Assembly: GCF_000151205.2 (NCBI RefSeq) | Contig: NC_016051.1 | Coordinates: forward strand, 1,798,001 to 1,862,000 | Source of the DNA: Thermococcus sp. AM4 | Lineage (GTDB): Archaea > Methanobacteriota_B > Thermococci > Thermococcales > Thermococcaceae | Length of the DNA: 64,000 nucleotides | Direction: 5' to 3' | In this document: positions 43,601 to 53,175 of the stretch, in pieces | Position numbering within the stretch: position 1 is the stretch's first letter | Layout: each line of letters starts with the position of its first letter | Program-made: the position numbers and the translations under genes | Notes under the pieces: model-generated | Databases searched by the model: none | What the model was told of the DNA's origin: nothing | The model's input: the letters and a program-made list of their open reading frames with translations, nothing else

Positions 43601-46600
43601 AGCCCGAGTGAGGTTTACAAGTGGGTTCCGAGTGATGTCAGTGTTAGCGTTGAGCCTACGATTAGCGCAGTGGATGCTAGTGAGCTTGAGGTTTACGTTA
43701 ATGGTCAGCCGTACACTGGACCGTTCAGTGTTGAGCTTGAGAACAACACTAACTACACCATCACCGTCTACTACCACGGACACCTCATCAAGAACATCAC
43801 CAAGACAATCACCGTTGAGAACTGGAGCGTTAGCATAGAGCCATCCACTACATGGATTTACAAGTATGTACCGACAACTGTGACATTCACAGCCACTCCA
43901 AGCATTGATGCGGTTAGTGCTAGTGAGCTTGAGATTACTCCAGAGAGCGTGATCATAGATGACACTACTAACGTAACGGTGACAGTTAAGTACAGAGGAC
44001 ATGTCATAAAGACTGAAGAAATACCAATAACCGCCAAGGAGTGGAACGCTCAGATTGACTACTACACTGACAAGCCGGTATACGAGGGTGTTCCAGTGAC
44101 TGTGTACATTGATCAGTACAATGAACCCGGAGTCCAGGTAAATGTCACCATCTACAAGAATGGTATCCCAGTTACGCAGGGCATTGACAGTGCAGAGTTC
44201 ACAATTGAGAACCCGCAGGGTACCATGGTATATGAAATCAACGTCACGTACAGAGGACATGTAGTGGGCCACAGGGTTATATCTTTAACTGCAAAGCCGT
44301 GGGGTATTTACATCAACACGTACCCAGAGAAGCTTAAAGTTGGCGAGAGGGTGAACCTGAGCGTGCACATCACCAGTGACAGGGTTGGATTCGATGGCCT
44401 TGTAAAGGTCACGCTTGTACTGCCCGATGGAACAGTAATGTCTTTAACTCGCACACTGGCCTACGATGGTTCTCAGCAGGAAGCTACCATAGTCCTGCAT
44501 GATGTGGTCTCAGAGAAGCCTGGACTTGCCAAGGTAATAGTAACTGACGAACTTTCAGGCAAAGAGTTCGTCAAGTACATCCCGGTCTACCCGAACGGTG
44601 AGATAACCGGCAGGTGGATCGACGTCAAGGTTACTCCGGAGAAGAGCCCGGTTTACGCTTACGTTGAGAACTCCCTCAGGATCGACGCCCAGTACTACTA
44701 CAACATGGGCGATGGAGCCTACAAGGATGACGTCAACAGCTACGTCAACATAACCATCATTGATGCCGACGGTAGCGTCTACAAGCTCAACAACGTCCCA
44801 GTGATCAATGGTGTCATAAGCATACCGAACTATCCACTCCCAGTTAACGGAACTGGTTCAATCTATGTAATGGCAGTGGATGCATTCAACAGCAGTATCA
44901 TGGGCTTTGCTGAGATCCCAGTTGAGGACTGGAAGGTTACCTTCGACATAAACACCAACGGTCCTGTCTACCAGTACGTTGACAACATCCTCAAGGTCAC
45001 CGTGCACGTTCCGGCTGGAGTTCCCGTTGACGTCAACGTTAGCGGCCAGATATTCACCGGCGTCACCGACGGCCAGGTCATAAGCATACCGATAGTTGAC
45101 CCGACCTCGGACATAAACGTCAACGTCGTTGCCAAGTACCACAACGCCGTCGCCGGCAAGGACTACGTCGTCGGAAGCGCGAGCAAGACCATCGAGCTCA
45201 GGGGATGGCACGTCGAGATAACCTACACGCCGAAGGTCATCTACACCCACATACCGGCCACGCTCACCGTCAACGCCATAGCCGTCGACAACGAGACCGG
45301 TGAGACCCTGCCGTTTGACCTCAAAGTTGGTCTCTTCAATGAGACCCTCAGCTTGGTCGCTGTTGAGACCAACACCGTTAGCATCCCGATCCAGGACGAC
45401 ACCGGTGCAGGACTTACCTACTTCGTCACCGTTAACTACGGTGCCCACGAGATGGTGAGCTACGAGCCAATACTCATCGACACCCACGACTGGGCCATTG
45501 AGGTCACCAAGACCATAACCTCAAGCGCCTACAGCGGAACCGACTACCTCTGGGCTGGAGTTCCGGCTCAGATCACGTTCAGCGTCGTAACCTACGACCT
45601 TGACACCAACGCTCCCGTCAGCCTGCCGGTCAGCATACCGATCAACGTCACCTATAACGGCTACACCTACACCGGAACCGACTCGATAACCATCAACCTC
45701 GCCTCACCCGAGCCGGCCAGCGAGGCCTTCCACGTCGAGGCGGCTTACCAGGACATAAGCTACGTCAACGACTTCATCGTTCCGGTCAAGGACTGGAGCA
45801 TCTACGTCAACGCCTACCCGAGCAAGCTCTACGCCGACCTGCCGCAGCAGCTAACCCTCATCATCGGCTACAGCGCCGGAATCGAGAGCGTCGCCACCGT
45901 TGACGTTGGCGGAACCACCTACACCGCCCACGTCGAGCCGGTTGGCGAGGACAGCGCCATAGCGGTCGTCAACGTTGGCGAGGTCGTTGCCTCCGAGGGC
46001 TACCTCCGCGTCACCGTCACCGACCAGTACGGCAAGACCGCCACCCTCAAGATCCCGGTCGTCAGCTGGGACATCGCGGTCACCTCGAACGTCAACTTCG
46101 TCTACACCAACGTCTCAACCGACATCACCGTTGACGTCCACTACAGCGACAGCATGCTCGACGGAAACGCCAACGTATACCTTGTCCTGCCCGACGGAAC
46201 CATGCTGACCAAGACCGCCACCATCCTCGACGGCAAGGGCCAGGTCACCTTCACCGGCGTCGTTGCCGATAGGGCCGGCAACATCACTATCTACGCGGAG
46301 GACGTTGCCTCCGGCAAGAAGAGCGGCAACATCACCATTGAGGTCCACGACTGGCACATGGAGGTTAACCTCACCCCGACCGAGTGGTACACCTACCTGC
46401 CGCACGACTACATCGTTGGAATCAAGTACATCGACGATGTCACCGGAGGCATAGCGAACATCGACTCGACCGTGGAGGTCAGCTACAACCTCACCGGTGT
46501 CACCGGCAGCGAGCTCGTCAACGTTACGGGCGGCCAGGGAGAGGTTACCTTCACCGGACTCGCTACCGAGAACGCGGGCGTTGGAACCTTCACAGTCACC

Positions 46601-49465
46601 GACGCCGCCCACGGCAAGAGCGGAACCGTAAACGTTACAATCCACGGATGGACAGTCAAGGTTACATACCCAGAGAAGCTCTTCGTTGCTCCAGGCTACA
46701 GGAACCCAGTGGTCGTTGGCTTTGCATACATTGCTGACGACAACAGCACCGTCCCATACACCGGTAACACTACTGTCACGATTGAGCTACCCGGGAACTT
46801 TACGCGCACTCTCAATGTCAATGCCAGCCCCGCTGACTTTGGTCAGATTAAACTTAACCAGACCGGCGTTGGAACCATAACAGTCTTTGCCAACGACTAC
46901 CCAGAGGTCAACTTCACGGGTACCATCCAGGTCGAGAACCTCCTCGAGATGAGCTTGATAACCAAGAGGATCTATGAGAACGTTCCGACTGACATTGTTG
47001 TCAACATAACTTACAACGGCGGAGACTACCATAACCTTGAGGTCTACATCGAGGGACAGAACATAACTCTGACCACCACCAATGGCCAGATTTGGACCGC
47101 TGAGGTCAGCCTGCCAGCAGGAAACTATACAGTTGTTGCATACGATCCCGTCTATAACGTCACAGTCACCGACACGTTCCACGTCGCTCCATGGCACCTC
47201 GAGATCGTCCCGAGCACCACCAGCATCTCCGCCGGCAACCTTGAGGAGGTCAACTTCACCGTCAGGGCGATCGACGACGAGACCAACACCACCGCTGACA
47301 TCGACGCACTCATACACATCCAGATAACCTTCAGCAACTCTGCCCTCATACCGAACGGCACCTTTGAGGTCGCTGACTTCAACCTCGTGAACGGTGAGTA
47401 CACCTTCACCGAGAGCCTCTTCGCACCGGCTCCAGGTAACTTCACCGTCAAGGCTATGGCTGTTGACTACGGCAAGTGCGCCAAGACGATCATCCAAGTA
47501 ACCGAGCCAACGGTTCCACCGACCTATGCCTACATCAAAGTCTATAAACAGGGTACCCTCGAGGTTCCAAACGACACCGTGGTACTCTACTGGTCAGTCG
47601 ATGGCAAGACATACTTCCCAGCATATGATGCCAAAGCTGGCAGGATAGCTGAGATAAACACTGCTGAAAACAACGAAATAGTGCTTACCCTGTATCCAAC
47701 CAACCAGTTCACCCTCTACATAATCGCGGTTCCGAAGTTCATCGCCGACAAGTATCCGATCCTTACCTCAGAACCAATTGATACTAGAGTTACCCACGAG
47801 TACGTCTGGTACAACTACTCCATCACCTCAGTGAACGGTACGATAAAGGCCAAGGTCGTTGCCTACAAGAAGACCATCACCGAGGGCTGGACCTACCAGA
47901 TCCCAGAGGCTCCGGGTTACATCTCGGTCATCCCACCGGCCTCAGTACAGGGTGTCGCTCCGTACACCGGCTACCAGTACGTGTACAAGGAGGAGCTCGC
48001 CAACGAAACCAACTGCACCAAGTACACCTTCACATTCGAGCCTACTGAGTTCATTAAGTTCAAGAAGCTCAGCACCCTCAGCATACAGCCGGCTCAGTAC
48101 GGCTCATACTTCGAGTTCGAGGCTATCCTCTACGAGAAGTACCTCAACATGAGCGGCCAGTTCGACGAGCAGTTCAAGGTCTTCGAGGACAACGTCAAGA
48201 GCATGGTCTCAAGCCTGCAGTTCCTCAGCGACGACCAGAAGCAGGAGCTCATTGACGAGATAATCAACGAGGCCCTTGGCTACAAGGACGAGATCATCGG
48301 TGCCTACCCGCAGGATGAGATCCCGATCAGCGGCGCTGAGGTGCAGTTCCACATTGACAACCCGGCCATAGCGTACCTCGAGCCAGTCAACGCCACAACC
48401 GACGAGAACGGCATTGCCAAGGTGAAGGTCTACTCCGCCGCTCCGAAGGACGCCACCCCAGAGGAGCTTGTCAAGTACATGGGCAGCGTCACCGTCTGGG
48501 CTACCTACGACAACATGACCAGCGAGAACTACACCGTCTCCTTCGGCGGCATCGGTAGCATCTCAGGTGACGTCGTCGATCCGAACAACAACCTCCTGCC
48601 GGGAGCCAAGGTCGAGCTCTGGATCAACGACAACGGCCAGTGGGTCATCGCCAAGGACTACGCCGGCAACAACCTCACCACAATAACAGACGGCCACGGC
48701 CACTACTCGTTCAACGTGCCGGCCGCTCCACAGGGAACCGCCTACAGGGTCGTTGCCTACTACGGAGACGGCACCGGCTACGCTGACGTGGTCGTCTATC
48801 CGTTCAAGACCAGCACCGCCGACGTCGTCGTCACGACCTACGAGACCACCAACGTCACCGGACTCGGTGCCTTCCTCAGCGACGCCCAGACCCACGACGT
48901 CAAGATCGTCCTCGGCAAGAACGCCCTCACCTCAGTCGACTACCACGCCATGGACTTCCTCCTCGAGTACATCGGTGTCAAGCCAGTCTACAGCGACAGC
49001 GACATCAACGTTGACAGCCTCTCCGCCAGCGACATGATAATCGCCGTTGGTGGTCCAGAGGTCAACAGCATCACCGCCTACTACCAGAAGATGACCCCGG
49101 TCAGGATGGTCACCAACGCCGACGGCTCAATAAGCATCATCGTCAACAACGAGACAGTCGCCAACTGGACCGCTCCGAGCCCATGGTGGAACGTCACCAA
49201 GGGCTACTGGGTCATCCAGAGGGTCGTTGATCCGGACACCGGTGCAGTGGTCTACATGATCTACGGTACCGATGCCGACAGCACCTGGGCAGCGGCCTAC
49301 TACTTCAGCAAGCACTTCAGCGAGCTCAACAACGTCAACTACGTCGTCGGCTGCTGGAAGGACACCGACAACATGATCTACAGCCCAGCGTTCCTCAAGT
49401 TCGCCAGCGACGACAAGAACGGATTCAGCCCGACCGACAAGATCGGGGTTATCGTTGAGGGCTGA
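40664..49465 (+). CDS. Giant secreted surface (S-layer-type) protein with Ig-like tandem repeats
   Basis: A 2,933-residue protein with a signal peptide (basic MNKRRKAR, hydrophobic core, cleavage probably after PVSA). Residues about 270-2280 hold about 21 tandem beta domains of 80-110 residues. Most start with an acidic/Trp linker such as DWSVTF, SWNVTV or GWHVEI, then a tYxyVP motif. After them come a coiled region near 2500, a carboxypeptidase-regulatory-like domain (ISGDVVDPNNNLLPGAKVEL) and a C-terminal domain with IIAVGGPEVNS and NYVVGCWKDTD. N-x-S/T sequons are very frequent. No C-terminal membrane helix is seen. It lies in the glycosylation locus and likely forms or decorates the cell envelope. 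Confidence 0.88.
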   Translation: MNKRRKARIFSLLLAFLMVASVVPAGFIGFLKPVSAADYITSVVAESNYGDKILYRGYNYTISFKISGTVTSYNVTLIYDFGTHQEIAYSGRWFGNPTNGTINSSDTLDPYMIRPGPLPPEVQRVYLEVYYWTDTAGNIGSPYILNFTVKDPFNVTITSIHSEIPYNDSGTWKYDKAFAYIPFNLTVNVTYDPNFVNYSPSSQIVSIILPNGSVKEVPVTLVNGTGVANVSVDGVKAGSIGVTSTSGVYTYSNPNAGVVHSWHIETEIDKYTYNADTLTQPYKYVPFNATINVTALSDAGELLGVNDTIIAEVSGAVEEHGPYSGAMINGTGQVTLTDIRVDPATVLLYLGNYTAINTTFTLTASEWVISADYNVTYVGNQVSDRFYINVPANLTVNVTYNLPVNVSSNNVNYTIKFPNGLSIPGNFNVTNNTGNFTVEIPSDYVNELGNVVVIINDTYYHVSKIITIPIENWSVSVVSHEVLYTGNTQSDPNFYINVPANLTFQVHYNIPILLNSTNVNYRIIVPGIATPITGVFNITNGVAIVNVNASMIPSELGNVTVIINDTTYSRVSEPYKIPVKDWNVSGAYIVYHYGNPAYPDRVFYIGIPASLYVNATFENITINLDSGVIVEVYGPDGTLVRTKRVTITSNFGEDILDGLQFDQLGYVTVKIYNSTYRILDTLRIPVRDWGIYVDSTPENLTVNEPTSLTVEIRESLYFPGAKDVNVTLYLPDGTVKQRTVTLVGSSYGTNGGYYGVVTFGNVTSTEPGIAKVVVTDSGKEAVKLIPVFPQGGRLYLEVTAPELYKYVPAELTVKVMNYTGSTPTYFNITVYDPNGDVIYTKKVLYNSNVPVFEIPVTVDQAGNITIVVMDEGGNFMGVYKVPVHDWSVTFDWTLPSRVYKWVPASGSVSVSTVPDEPVTIELYRNGELVYSGSDLTIPFDIPTENDTVNYTVKVYYNGHLVGSDERSITIQSWNVTVDVSPSEVYKWVPSDVSVSVEPTISAVDASELEVYVNGQPYTGPFSVELENNTNYTITVYYHGHLIKNITKTITVENWSVSIEPSTTWIYKYVPTTVTFTATPSIDAVSASELEITPESVIIDDTTNVTVTVKYRGHVIKTEEIPITAKEWNAQIDYYTDKPVYEGVPVTVYIDQYNEPGVQVNVTIYKNGIPVTQGIDSAEFTIENPQGTMVYEINVTYRGHVVGHRVISLTAKPWGIYINTYPEKLKVGERVNLSVHITSDRVGFDGLVKVTLVLPDGTVMSLTRTLAYDGSQQEATIVLHDVVSEKPGLAKVIVTDELSGKEFVKYIPVYPNGEITGRWIDVKVTPEKSPVYAYVENSLRIDAQYYYNMGDGAYKDDVNSYVNITIIDADGSVYKLNNVPVINGVISIPNYPLPVNGTGSIYVMAVDAFNSSIMGFAEIPVEDWKVTFDINTNGPVYQYVDNILKVTVHVPAGVPVDVNVSGQIFTGVTDGQVISIPIVDPTSDINVNVVAKYHNAVAGKDYVVGSASKTIELRGWHVEITYTPKVIYTHIPATLTVNAIAVDNETGETLPFDLKVGLFNETLSLVAVETNTVSIPIQDDTGAGLTYFVTVNYGAHEMVSYEPILIDTHDWAIEVTKTITSSAYSGTDYLWAGVPAQITFSVVTYDLDTNAPVSLPVSIPINVTYNGYTYTGTDSITINLASPEPASEAFHVEAAYQDISYVNDFIVPVKDWSIYVNAYPSKLYADLPQQLTLIIGYSAGIESVATVDVGGTTYTAHVEPVGEDSAIAVVNVGEVVASEGYLRVTVTDQYGKTATLKIPVVSWDIAVTSNVNFVYTNVSTDITVDVHYSDSMLDGNANVYLVLPDGTMLTKTATILDGKGQVTFTGVVADRAGNITIYAEDVASGKKSGNITIEVHDWHMEVNLTPTEWYTYLPHDYIVGIKYIDDVTGGIANIDSTVEVSYNLTGVTGSELVNVTGGQGEVTFTGLATENAGVGTFTVTDAAHGKSGTVNVTIHGWTVKVTYPEKLFVAPGYRNPVVVGFAYIADDNSTVPYTGNTTVTIELPGNFTRTLNVNASPADFGQIKLNQTGVGTITVFANDYPEVNFTGTIQVENLLEMSLITKRIYENVPTDIVVNITYNGGDYHNLEVYIEGQNITLTTTNGQIWTAEVSLPAGNYTVVAYDPVYNVTVTDTFHVAPWHLEIVPSTTSISAGNLEEVNFTVRAIDDETNTTADIDALIHIQITFSNSALIPNGTFEVADFNLVNGEYTFTESLFAPAPGNFTVKAMAVDYGKCAKTIIQVTEPTVPPTYAYIKVYKQGTLEVPNDTVVLYWSVDGKTYFPAYDAKAGRIAEINTAENNEIVLTLYPTNQFTLYIIAVPKFIADKYPILTSEPIDTRVTHEYVWYNYSITSVNGTIKAKVVAYKKTITEGWTYQIPEAPGYISVIPPASVQGVAPYTGYQYVYKEELANETNCTKYTFTFEPTEFIKFKKLSTLSIQPAQYGSYFEFEAILYEKYLNMSGQFDEQFKVFEDNVKSMVSSLQFLSDDQKQELIDEIINEALGYKDEIIGAYPQDEIPISGAEVQFHIDNPAIAYLEPVNATTDENGIAKVKVYSAAPKDATPEELVKYMGSVTVWATYDNMTSENYTVSFGGIGSISGDVVDPNNNLLPGAKVELWINDNGQWVIAKDYAGNNLTTITDGHGHYSFNVPAAPQGTAYRVVAYYGDGTGYADVVVYPFKTSTADVVVTTYETTNVTGLGAFLSDAQTHDVKIVLGKNALTSVDYHAMDFLLEYIGVKPVYSDSDINVDSLSASDMIIAVGGPEVNSITAYYQKMTPVRMVTNADGSISIIVNNETVANWTAPSPWWNVTKGYWVIQRVVDPDTGAVVYMIYGTDADSTWAAAYYFSKHFSELNNVNYVVGCWKDTDNMIYSPAFLKFASDDKNGFSPTDKIGVIVEG

Positions 49466-49491
49466 GGCCCTTCCAACCTTTCTTTTCTCGT

Positions 49492-51618
49492 TTGTTTATT
49501 ACAAATCCCTTGGTGGTCGTTTTGATTTCGAGGGATTCTCTAACAGGTGCGGTCCGCTTCGCTGGTATGTTTCTCGCCCTGTGGCTCTTGATCAGGTTTG
49601 GCTACGGCAGAATAACCACCACATTTGACGAGGCTTACTATCTCTCAACACTGAGAACAGGTGGCGTTTACTCGGGATTGATCACTCCCTACGTTCTAAA
49701 GGCAGTTAATGCCCTTATTTCCAGCCCTGTAGTTTCCCTTCTGCTGGTCTCGTTGGTACTGTTCGTTACGTATCCGTTTTTTCTCCTCCGGTTTCATAGG
49801 TCTTTCAGCGGATATCAATCAACGTCACTTTCGTTCTTCCTGGCTTTGCTCCTGAGCAGTCACTACCTTTGGTCCTCCAACGAGGTCCGGCCGCAGCAGA
49901 TAGGAACGCTGGTGGGACTTGTTCTTATTCTTGCAGTCATGAGAATCCACGAGAATAACTCGTCAGGGGTTAAGGGGTTTCTCTGGGTTTCCGCGCTGTG
50001 GGTTTTGCTGGGCCTCGCCCATGTTCTCTCGCTTGTGGTCTTTCTTGCCCTGGCTTGGTTCGTGGGTGTTCTTGAGCTCATTAGGGGCAGACCCCTAAAG
50101 GCTTACCTGCTTTCCCTGGGTTCCTCTTTCTTTGCGGTTTCTCTGCTTTTCATCTCCGAATACAGAACGATGGTCTTCTCAATAAAATGGATGCTCAAGC
50201 ACTCCACCAACACCCTTTTCCATTTCATCGGCTGGAACTTTTACACATCTCTCGTTCTCGGATGGTTTCTCCTTTTGGTCTCCGGCCCTGTGATCGCTTT
50301 GCTGTGGAATAGAAACCCCTTGTTAAGTTTGACCCTGGGGAGAGTCAGGGATGAGATCGTTAAGCGGGCGGGACCATACGCCCTTTTAGGAGCCCTGGCC
50401 ATGGCTTGCCTTATGATAGTTCAGTTCCAGTTGAGCAGGAACGTTTACGAACTGGTGTATCGCAATCCCTATTTCATCCCGATAATGCAGGTGGGAAACC
50501 TCATATTTGGAATCCTCACCATCGCGGGATTTATCGGATCGCTCAATGAAAAACGATCTGACTTCAGTAGGGAGATTCTCGTCTTCATGATTGGTCTAAT
50601 GATCTCCGCCCTTCTCGTCTCGACGGTGATGCCTGCCGGCTTCGGAAGCTTTGGCTTCAGAAACTGGATGATCCGGATGTATCAGTACTTCGTCGTGTTC
50701 TCCGTCCCATTTGTCGCTCGGGAGATTGAGGCTTTGCTGGGAAGTTTTCAGTGGCGCAGGGCCTTAGTTCTCGTGCTGGTCTTTGGCATCGCGGTGAGCG
50801 TTCTGAACGTGAGCCGGCCTCCGATCGTTTACAACTACCCCTATTACTGGACAGAGTCCGATCTTGAGCTTCTGCCGAAGGTTGGTCCTGGATTTGTGTA
50901 CCTGGGCGATACCCTTTCCCCTCCTGAGAACTCCCTGGCGGTATCGTTCCTTGGGTGGGCCTACGGGAACCGTATCGAGCCCTATCCCAATAATTTAGGG
51001 TATCCCCCGGAACCAGATCAGTGCGTCTCGGATCTCTGTCATTCTCCTTATCCCTATCATGAGATTCCACTGACGTCGGTGAACGTATCCCAAGCGACGA
51101 TTGTCTCTGGAAGCACCCCGGTGGGCCTCACGTCTTGGGCGCGATCGCTCTTCCACCTCAACGGAACGGGGAGAGGTCCCGTTATAGCACTGGGTAACTC
51201 CACCCTGAACCCCCTGATTTCAAGGCTTGAGTCCAGGTACCTTCTCCCTGTGGTTGTCAACTACTCGATAGTCACGGGGCCCCACTTCCGGTACTACTTC
51301 GCCATTCGGGAAGGGCGGGTTAAGGGGGACGTTGACCGCTCGATGTTCGTAATCCAGGCAGTTCTGGTAAACGACACCCCAGTGATCGTCATCAGCTCAC
51401 CTTCCTTGGACGGTGTTGCCGCCGGGCTCTGGGTGCTCAAAACTGAAATCCTCCAGAACAGAACGAAATGGAGGGGTGTTTCCTTCGTCGTTGGTGAATG
51501 GAGCGAGAAAGACGGAAGGGTTCTTCCCATGCTGAAGGCCTATCCAGAGGACGAAAACGGCTTCAGTTACGCAGACAGGATAAAAATTCTAAGAACAGGA
51601 ACGGTCGGAAAGCCCTGA
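49492..51618 (+). CDS. Multispanning membrane protein with S-layer-like C-terminal domain
   Basis: A 708-residue protein. The first 460 residues have about 12 membrane helices and a GT-C-like acidic loop, TTTFDEAYYLSTLRTGG, after the first helix, as in polytopic glycosyltransferases. Residues about 470-708 are extracellular. The last 70 (VIVISSPSLDGVAAGLWVLK, then SFVVGEWSEKDG and DENGFSYADRIKIL) match the pattern of the giant protein's end, 27 bases upstream. It may glycosylate, export or anchor the giant protein. The start is uncertain: TTG at 49492 gives the longest frame, later starts near 49513 are possible. Confidence 0.75.
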   Translation: MFITNPLVVVLISRDSLTGAVRFAGMFLALWLLIRFGYGRITTTFDEAYYLSTLRTGGVYSGLITPYVLKAVNALISSPVVSLLLVSLVLFVTYPFFLLRFHRSFSGYQSTSLSFFLALLLSSHYLWSSNEVRPQQIGTLVGLVLILAVMRIHENNSSGVKGFLWVSALWVLLGLAHVLSLVVFLALAWFVGVLELIRGRPLKAYLLSLGSSFFAVSLLFISEYRTMVFSIKWMLKHSTNTLFHFIGWNFYTSLVLGWFLLLVSGPVIALLWNRNPLLSLTLGRVRDEIVKRAGPYALLGALAMACLMIVQFQLSRNVYELVYRNPYFIPIMQVGNLIFGILTIAGFIGSLNEKRSDFSREILVFMIGLMISALLVSTVMPAGFGSFGFRNWMIRMYQYFVVFSVPFVAREIEALLGSFQWRRALVLVLVFGIAVSVLNVSRPPIVYNYPYYWTESDLELLPKVGPGFVYLGDTLSPPENSLAVSFLGWAYGNRIEPYPNNLGYPPEPDQCVSDLCHSPYPYHEIPLTSVNVSQATIVSGSTPVGLTSWARSLFHLNGTGRGPVIALGNSTLNPLISRLESRYLLPVVVNYSIVTGPHFRYYFAIREGRVKGDVDRSMFVIQAVLVNDTPVIVISSPSLDGVAAGLWVLKTEILQNRTKWRGVSFVVGEWSEKDGRVLPMLKAYPEDENGFSYADRIKILRTGTVGKP

Positions 51619-51667
51619 CCGATCATCACACTTCAGGGTCCTGGCTTCTCGTCATCCCGGGAGGAGC

Positions 51668-51856
51668 TCACTCACTTCCCAGCTTCTTGAGGGCCCTCTT
51701 GCCCTTTGGCCGGCCATCCCTGAAGAGCCAGCCGTGGGATTTGTTGACGTGCCTTATGTAGTCTCTGCTCCTCCGGAAGACCATACCGCAGCGCGGGCAG
51801 CGATAGTAGAGCTCGCCATCCCTATCGACGAAGGTGATGGCCTTGAGCTCCACCAT
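51668..51856 (-). CDS. Small C2H2-like zinc-finger protein
   Basis: A 62-residue protein with one C2H2-like finger: [20 protein letters not shown] followed by NKSHG (Cys 20 and 23, His 36 and 41). The tail is basic. Single-finger proteins of this size occur in Thermococcales; the target is unknown. Start ATG 51856 with GTGGGAGG directly upstream; GTG at 51853 is an alternative. Confidence 0.75.
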   Translation of the reverse strand: MVELKAITFVDRDGELYYRCPRCGMVFRRSRDYIRHVNKSHGWLFRDGRPKGKRALKKLGSE

Positions 51857-51904
51857 CCTCCCACCCCCGATTTCTCCGGGTATTTGCGTTTTTTAAAGGT
51901 TGCG

Positions 51905-52714
51905 CTAGGCCCATATCCTGTTGCCCTTGACTTTGAGGTATCCCAGAGCTTGCAGTTCCTTCAGGAAGCTCTCGATGGCCTCCTCATCAAAGTACACATG
52001 GACGGTTTCCCGCTCACCCTCAACTGTTAGGGGCTCCATCTCGAGGAGTTTCTCTATCAGTTCGTCCTTCCTCCGTATCCGCTCCGCTAGTTTTAGGATT
52101 ACGTCCGCCAGGACAGATCTCGCTATCCCCACGAACATGGCCTCAACGTAGCTCTCCTCCGTTGAGTACTCCCTCGCTATCTCAAGCGCTGCCTCAATTA
52201 GTTCTCTATCGACCTCGAGCACCTCGACGTAGTAGGTTTTCATCATGGCAACTTCCGTTATCATCCTCGGACTGAACCTCTCCTCCAGTTCCTCAAGATC
52301 TTCCTCAAGCTCGTCAAGGGAAAACCTGAGTTCGATTTCAAGATCCTCCAGCGGCGGCTTTGAAACGATCTTCAACCGCTCTCCACTCTCCTCAAGGGCT
52401 CCCTCGGCCGCCAGTGCCTCCAGCAGCGCAAGACCTCCATCCAGTTCCTCTAAAAGCTCTTCCGGGCCGATCTCATCCCCTATCTCCCGGGACAGAAAAA
52501 CATTCTGGTAAACCCCCCTGATGGACTGGAGGGCTTCCTCCACAGGCGCGATGCCCTCGGCCTTCTCGAACAGCTCTCCGTACCTGCCGGAGATGACCAC
52601 GTAGTGTGAGACTTCCTTTCTGACTTCCTCCACCTTTCTGTTCATGATCCCCGCTCTGCTGAGCTGCCTTGAAAGCTCATTCATATCGTCCTTTGAGAGA
52701 ACCTCGAACTTCAT
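51905..52714 (-). CDS. Helical acidic protein of unknown function
   Basis: A 269-residue, very Glu-rich helical protein with a coiled-coil segment LDELEEDLEELEERF near residue 135. The C-terminal part could be a winged helix (IESFLKELQALGYLKVKGNR). No family is recognised. The ATG at 52714 follows AGGTGG with better spacing than the TTG at 52717. It follows the 121-residue gene by 48 bases on the same strand. Confidence 0.72.
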   Translation of the reverse strand: MKFEVLSKDDMNELSRQLSRAGIMNRKVEEVRKEVSHYVVISGRYGELFEKAEGIAPVEEALQSIRGVYQNVFLSREIGDEIGPEELLEELDGGLALLEALAAEGALEESGERLKIVSKPPLEDLEIELRFSLDELEEDLEELEERFSPRMITEVAMMKTYYVEVLEVDRELIEAALEIAREYSTEESYVEAMFVGIARSVLADVILKLAERIRRKDELIEKLLEMEPLTVEGERETVHVYFDEEAIESFLKELQALGYLKVKGNRIWA

Positions 52715-52762
52715 CAAACCACCTGCACTAACTTCCCCTTCAAAGTTAAAAAGAAAGCGGCG

Positions 52763-53128
52763 TCAAACTGTCCTCTCTTCCTCGGGCTCGCCCTTTCTCC
52801 TGCTCTCGTTTTTGATGACCTGTATGACGTAGTCGATGAACTTCCTGACCTCCTCGAGCTCCTCCTCGGGGATGTCCTGGATTTTTTTGTTCTTGGTCTT
52901 GTATGTGAGCAGCTTGAGGAGTGCAAGCCTTCCCAGGGCAGTCTTCGTGCTTATCTCTCCGTTCTTCCAGTCGCGCCATATGGCGTTCGCTATGCCGTAG
53001 AACTCCGGGATGCTGTCGAGTCCCGGGTCACCGACGTCAATAACTTCTTTTCCGAGGTACTTGTAGCGCTTCTCCTTCTCCTCTTTTGTGAGCTCTTTGG
53101 TTTTGTCTTTGATGTACTCGTGCACCAT
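52763..53128 (-). CDS. Hypothetical 121-residue charged protein
   Basis: A soluble, highly charged protein (MVHEYIKDKTKELTKEEKEK, then IPEFYGIANAIWRDWKNGEI). No motif of known function. A strong ribosome site (GGGGGTGAT) precedes the ATG. It stands alone downstream of the EamA transporter gene, 47 bases away and on the same strand. Confidence 0.7.
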   Translation of the reverse strand: MVHEYIKDKTKELTKEEKEKRYKYLGKEVIDVGDPGLDSIPEFYGIANAIWRDWKNGEISTKTALGRLALLKLLTYKTKNKKIQDIPEEELEEVRKFIDYVIQVIKNESRRKGEPEEERTV

Positions 53129-53175
53129 GATATCACCCCCTTCGGTTTCTTCACTTATTTATTAACCTTCAGTTC

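Noticed and set aside
43445-47497. Long open frames on the minus strand within the giant surface protein gene (for example 43445-44272 and 46787-47497)
   Set aside because: They are antisense shadows of a repetitive, compositionally biased gene, with no ribosome sites and low-complexity products.
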